Assembly: GCA_905178155.1 (NCBI GenBank)
Contig: CAJINV010000002.1
Coordinates: 8,810,225-8,874,224 of the forward strand
DNA from: Amoebophrya sp. A120
Lineage: Eukaryota > Sar > Dinophyceae > Syndiniales > Amoebophryaceae
Length of the DNA stretch: 64,000 nucleotides
Direction: 5' to 3'
Shown: piece after piece, positions 61,301-64,000 of the stretch
Numbering within the stretch: position 1 is the first letter of the stretch
How the letters are laid out: each line of letters opens with the position of its first letter
Notes under the pieces: generated by a model
The model's database searches: none
The model's input: only the letters and a program-made list of their open reading frames with translations
Told to the model about the DNA's origin: nothing
Made by a program: the position numbers and the translations under genes

Positions 61301-62784
61301 GGAAAAATTTGCGTGTCGCCGCCGCACGTACTTTTGTCCACCAACCTCATGGGGTGCCCCACGGCGATGGAGGCGCGGTTCTGCGGTTCCGCGAGCTGGA
61401 TCTCGTAGGTGGGGAAGCAAATCGGCTCACTCGGGTTGCCCGCGTCTTCCGGCGGGTAGGGCAGTGTCACGGTGGCCCGGGCGGTCGTCTCGTTGTAGTC
61501 GAACCGGGCGGCGGGGGCCTCGCTCATGGTGCGGAACTGCGCCACCAGGCTCGCCTGCGACGGGACGCGCAGCTTGCTCTTGAATTTCTGCAGCTCTTGG
61601 CGGATGGGCAGAAAGTCTGGTGCATCGGGGGCGTCAGACATGGGCTCGCCGTAGTTCTGGACCATCTTGTGCAAAACCGGCCCGGCATCTTCGAAAATCA
61701 GTACGTGGTTACGGCAGTCGGCGTCCACCAGTTTCGCAAAGCTTTCATCCAGCATCCGCTCCTTGTGCCACGCGATCATCGGCAGCTTCACGGCGGGCTC
61801 GATCTTGTCAAAGTACTGCGCGAAGAACCGCATGGTCGCGGTGCGCTCCGTCGGCGTGGCGCCCTTCCAAAAAGCAGTTCTTCCTGTTTGCGGGGCCAAG
61901 TGGAAGCCTTCCACGTAGAGGCACTGGTCCTTCTGCTCCCGATTCTCCGCCATCGCGGCTACATCGTTTTCGTTCTCGTTGGCATTGGGCGGCACCAAAT
62001 AATCCGCGAACTCGGCAGCACACTTCGGGTGCGTTTTTTCCAGAAGTGTCTTCACTGTCACCTCCTTCAAATTTTTTGCCTTCCCGTCATCCAGCGTCAA
62101 TGACTTGCAGTCCTCGAGCGGGCAAAGGGCGCGAATGTCCTCCGGGCTAGCATCCAGAAACCTTGTTTTAAAGTCAGTATTAGTAGTGCCTCTTGTTTTT
62201 TTCGCAGCTATGCACCACGATGCGTCCTTAGTTTTATTCGCGGCCGCACAGCTGCAAATCTTCTGCTAGCCCACGAACTATATCGAGAAGTCTGTTTCAA
62301 AGTGACACAAGTAAGAGGAACAGCGGTTTGCCGCTACAAAAAATGAATGCCGCGTGCCTAATTGCGTCTTCATGCAAGAAAGACGCACGCCAGTAGAAAC
62401 GTACAGAAAACAGATAAAGTGAAAGTGAGTCTCTGGCTTTCTTCTATACCAGTTTTGTTCGTTGAGTACAGCTCCTTGTGCGTCAGCTGGTGCGGTTCCT
62501 TCCTCGTCTGCAACATCTCCCGCTTCACCCTCCGCACGGTAGCGCCGCTTCTGCACGAAGGATCGCGGGACGCCGGGAAGGTCTTCGCTGTCGCCCGAGG
62601 AAGTTGACGTCGACCACGACATGGCTCCCTGGTCGTCCAGAAGCACGGACATTTTCGCAGAAGTGCCTGTGAACCTGCTCGTCAACAACATGCTGGCGAG
62701 CGCGGAGAGGAACATCGGGAATTGTGCTCCCCGTGACCACGTGGCGCACGTAACGAAAGTGCGACCGGGTGTCATGAATGTCAT
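58396..62784 (-). CDS. ABC1/UbiB-like atypical kinase, copy 2
   Basis: Tandem paralogue of copy 1. Exons, guided by copy 1: 62784-62450, 62161-about 61124, about 60778-59353, 59068-59000, 58798-about 58653, about 58557-58396. The start (MTFMTPGRTFVTCATW) leads to a hydrophobic stretch (FPMFLSALASMLL). Matches in order: FVQKRR, DIRALCPLEDCKSL, THPKCAAEF, GPVLHKMVQNYG, RASIAVG, KYLLDNMVYSS, VLLNSSAVLVLGRARGDTY, GFLHGDPHLGNILW (catalytic loop), FSFIDFGISADLP (DFG). The C-terminal part, VLPDKDVAVFREQFLEP then FTLGDKAAS, aligns with copy 1 but is split by extra introns. A Ser/Gln-rich insert sits after the kinase core. Copy 1 lacks most of these introns, so they look like later insertions. Confidence 0.8.
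58553..58657 (-). mobile_element. Introner-like intron, 5-bp TSD and TIRs
   Basis: AAAAT flanks both ends (58553-58557, 58653-58657). Arms TATCGCACGAAAAA (58558 on) and TTTTTTCTTGCGATA (58638-58652) match at 13 of 14 bases. The insert is 95 bp. Excision with one repeat joins GVENI to FTLGDKAA in frame, without GT-AG ends. Confidence 0.88.
58794..59001 (-). mobile_element. Introner-like intron, 7-bp TSD over AG-GT
   Basis: AGGACCT lies at 58794-58800 and 58995-59001. Inner arms GCAAAAGTATCGCACT (from 58808) and AGTGCGATACTATTGC (58972-58987) pair with one mismatch. On the minus strand the duplication reads AGGTCCT and itself supplies the donor GT and acceptor AG. Splicing joins AHRMKE to VLPDKD, as in copy 1. 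Confidence 0.88.
60772..61123 (-). mobile_element. Introner-like intron with direct and inverted repeats
   Basis: GGCCTCC occurs at 60772-60778 and 61117-61123. Excision with one copy gives SGEKEAIYKSH in frame, aligning with copy 1. The nearby GT-AG pair is out of phase. A perfect 15-bp inverted repeat (60768-60782 with 61077-61091) adds a fold-back. Confidence 0.65.
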
Positions 62785-63426
62785 TTTTCTCTAACAAGCC
62801 TGGTTACTTTTACCAGATGAAAGACGCGCTGGTACTTTTTTCCAAGAAAAACTACAAGAACTGAAAGTAGTAGAGCTGAATCTGATTGCCTTTTCGATCC
62901 ACGTGACACCCGGAAACGAGCAAAGATCTCTTCATTCTTCTTCCTTTAACATTGGGATTGGCCGCGAAAGCGCAGTTATGAAACGATTCGATAGCAACAG
63001 GCTCGCTACTTCAGAAGTGCTTGACGATGAAATAGCGACGACCGCACTGCAAGTGCCGACGATGACGTGAACGAGAGCCCCCGATTACTTCGACAGATGA
63101 TGTGATGTGGTTTTCGGACGACCCTACGCAATTTGCGTTTTCGAAACGATAAACGAGACCGAGTCAGCGTCATAGGTTGACAACGTCCGACGGTTGGAGC
63201 TTGTACAATTGGGAACAAAATCACACGCGGCCACGGCTACAACTAGACGTCTTGCTTACAAGGAGCGAAGTTGTAGTACACAAAACCACACCGCTCCTCC
63301 ACTGAAAGATCGATCCTCAAACAGCAAAAGTGACTCCTCCAGCTGTTCCACGAATGCTGACTGGGGAACGGCGACGGGGTTATTGCCGATTTTCTGCCGG
63401 ACAGCCTGAGCCGCGCTGCAAAACGG
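62785..63426. other. Spacer, no gene seen
   Basis: Leader side of ABC1 copy 2 and intergenic sequence. Nothing supportable. Confidence 0.5.
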
Positions 63427-63735
63427 CGGGGTGACGAGGGTCACTTCCGGCGCTGAAGAGACCCTCGTCACCGTTCCAACCCTCAGCATTCCTGGAACGG
63501 CTGGCGGGGTCATTTCCGGTCCGGAAGTGACCCTCGTCACCGTTCCTGGAACGGCTGGTGGGGTCACTTCCGGTCCGGAAGTGACCCTCGTCACCGTTCC
63601 ACCCGGCAGCATTCCTGGAACGGCTGGCGGGGTCACTTCCGGCCCGGAAGTGACCCTCGTCACCGTTCCTGGAACGGCTGGTCGGGTCACTTCCGGTCCG
63701 GAAGTGACCCTCGTCACCGTTCTTGGAACGGCTGG
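63427..63735. repeat. Tandem array of 54- and 69-bp palindromic units
   Basis: About five units. Each holds a palindrome of the form GGTCACTTCCGG / CCGGAAGTGACC and a second, CCGTTCCTGGAACGG. Unit length alternates between about 54 and 69 bp. The minus-strand open frame across it (TRVTSGPEVT, PPAVPG repeats) is probably only a product of the repeat. Confidence 0.88.
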
Positions 63736-63736
63736 C

Positions 63737-64000
63737 GCCGAAAGAGGTGCACAACTTCAGCTGTACACCTCTTTTTGCGCGTCGAAAAGAGGTGTACAAA
63801 TCAGCAGCACACCGTCGCGGCAAGGCACGGGTGTGCACCTCTTTTCTTGGTCCGGCCAAAGGAGGCGCACACTCGATTTTGTACACCTCTTTTGGCCCGC
63901 CGAAAAGAGGTGTACAACTTCAGCTGTACACCTCTTTTTGCGCATCGAAAAGAGGTGTACAAATCAGCAGCACACCGTCGCGGCAAGGCACGGGTGTGCA
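63737..64000. repeat. Array of about 163-bp units with fold-back cores
   Basis: One full unit and most of a second reach the window edge. AAAGAGGTGTACAA and its reverse complement alternate every 30-70 bp, so each unit folds into several hairpins. The copies are nearly identical, which suggests recent growth. The array probably continues past base 64000. Confidence 0.88.

Noticed and set aside
63256-63886. Minus-strand frames of 150-168 codons
   Set aside because: They follow the tandem arrays exactly; unit lengths divisible by three keep them open.
1-64000. tRNA, rRNA, CRISPR arrays, bacterial promoters
   Set aside because: None found by eye. The palindromic arrays lack spacer variation, and the genes are eukaryotic.

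Overview
This window reads as nuclear DNA of a protist, most likely a dinoflagellate-lineage alveolate. The genes are eukaryotic and many are broken by short introns. Every gene I can support, from position 1 to 62784, lies on the minus strand, as in the one-way gene arrays described for dinoflagellates. Many introns look like inserted elements: short direct repeats at the edges, inverted repeats inside, and often no GT-AG boundaries. Introner-like introns of this kind have been reported in the parasitic dinoflagellate Amoebophrya (Syndiniales), so that genus is my best guess. This is an inference from architecture and recalled literature, not from a search.

Layout, left to right, all minus strand. 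CCZ1 (1-1939, 3' end cut by the window edge). A very large unrecognised multi-exon gene (3523-9887 or beyond). A repeat-rich spacer with palindromic arrays (10.4-10.8 kb). Unrecognised genes at 11.3-12.0, 12.75-15.4 and 16.3-17.0 kb. A GC-rich block without a confident gene (17.5-18.2 kb). A short Gly/Tyr/Pro-rich protein with an MGN start (19.2-19.8 kb). A protein-kinase-like gene with an in-frame TGA and a frame change (21.8-25.0 kb). A paralogue of the MGN protein (27.1-28.1 kb). An unrecognised three-exon gene (29.0-30.4 kb). Short-type D-3-phosphoglycerate dehydrogenase (31.2-33.1 kb). A TBC-domain Rab GAP (33.7-36.7 kb). An unrecognised gene (37.6-39.4 kb). A large secreted S51-peptidase-like protein (40.8-44.4 kb). 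A DHHC palmitoyltransferase (45.3-48.2 kb). A 680-bp foldback or MULE-like element with a 10-bp target duplication (49.08-49.78 kb). A GT32-like glycosyltransferase (49.8-52.4 kb). Two tandem paralogous ABC1/UbiB-like kinases (54.0-57.3 and 58.4-62.8 kb). Two palindromic tandem arrays close the window (63.4-64.0 kb).

Several genes belong to membrane traffic and protein modification: CCZ1 (Rab7 exchange factor subunit), TBC GAP, DHHC acyltransferase, GT32 glycosyltransferase, and the possibly myristoylated MGN proteins. There is no operon logic; they share only strand and neighbourhood. The most notable theme is the introns. At PGDH, TBC, DHHC, the S51-like gene, ABC1-2 and the 16-kb gene, removing the insert plus one copy of the direct repeat rejoins the reading frame, often where GT-AG splicing cannot.
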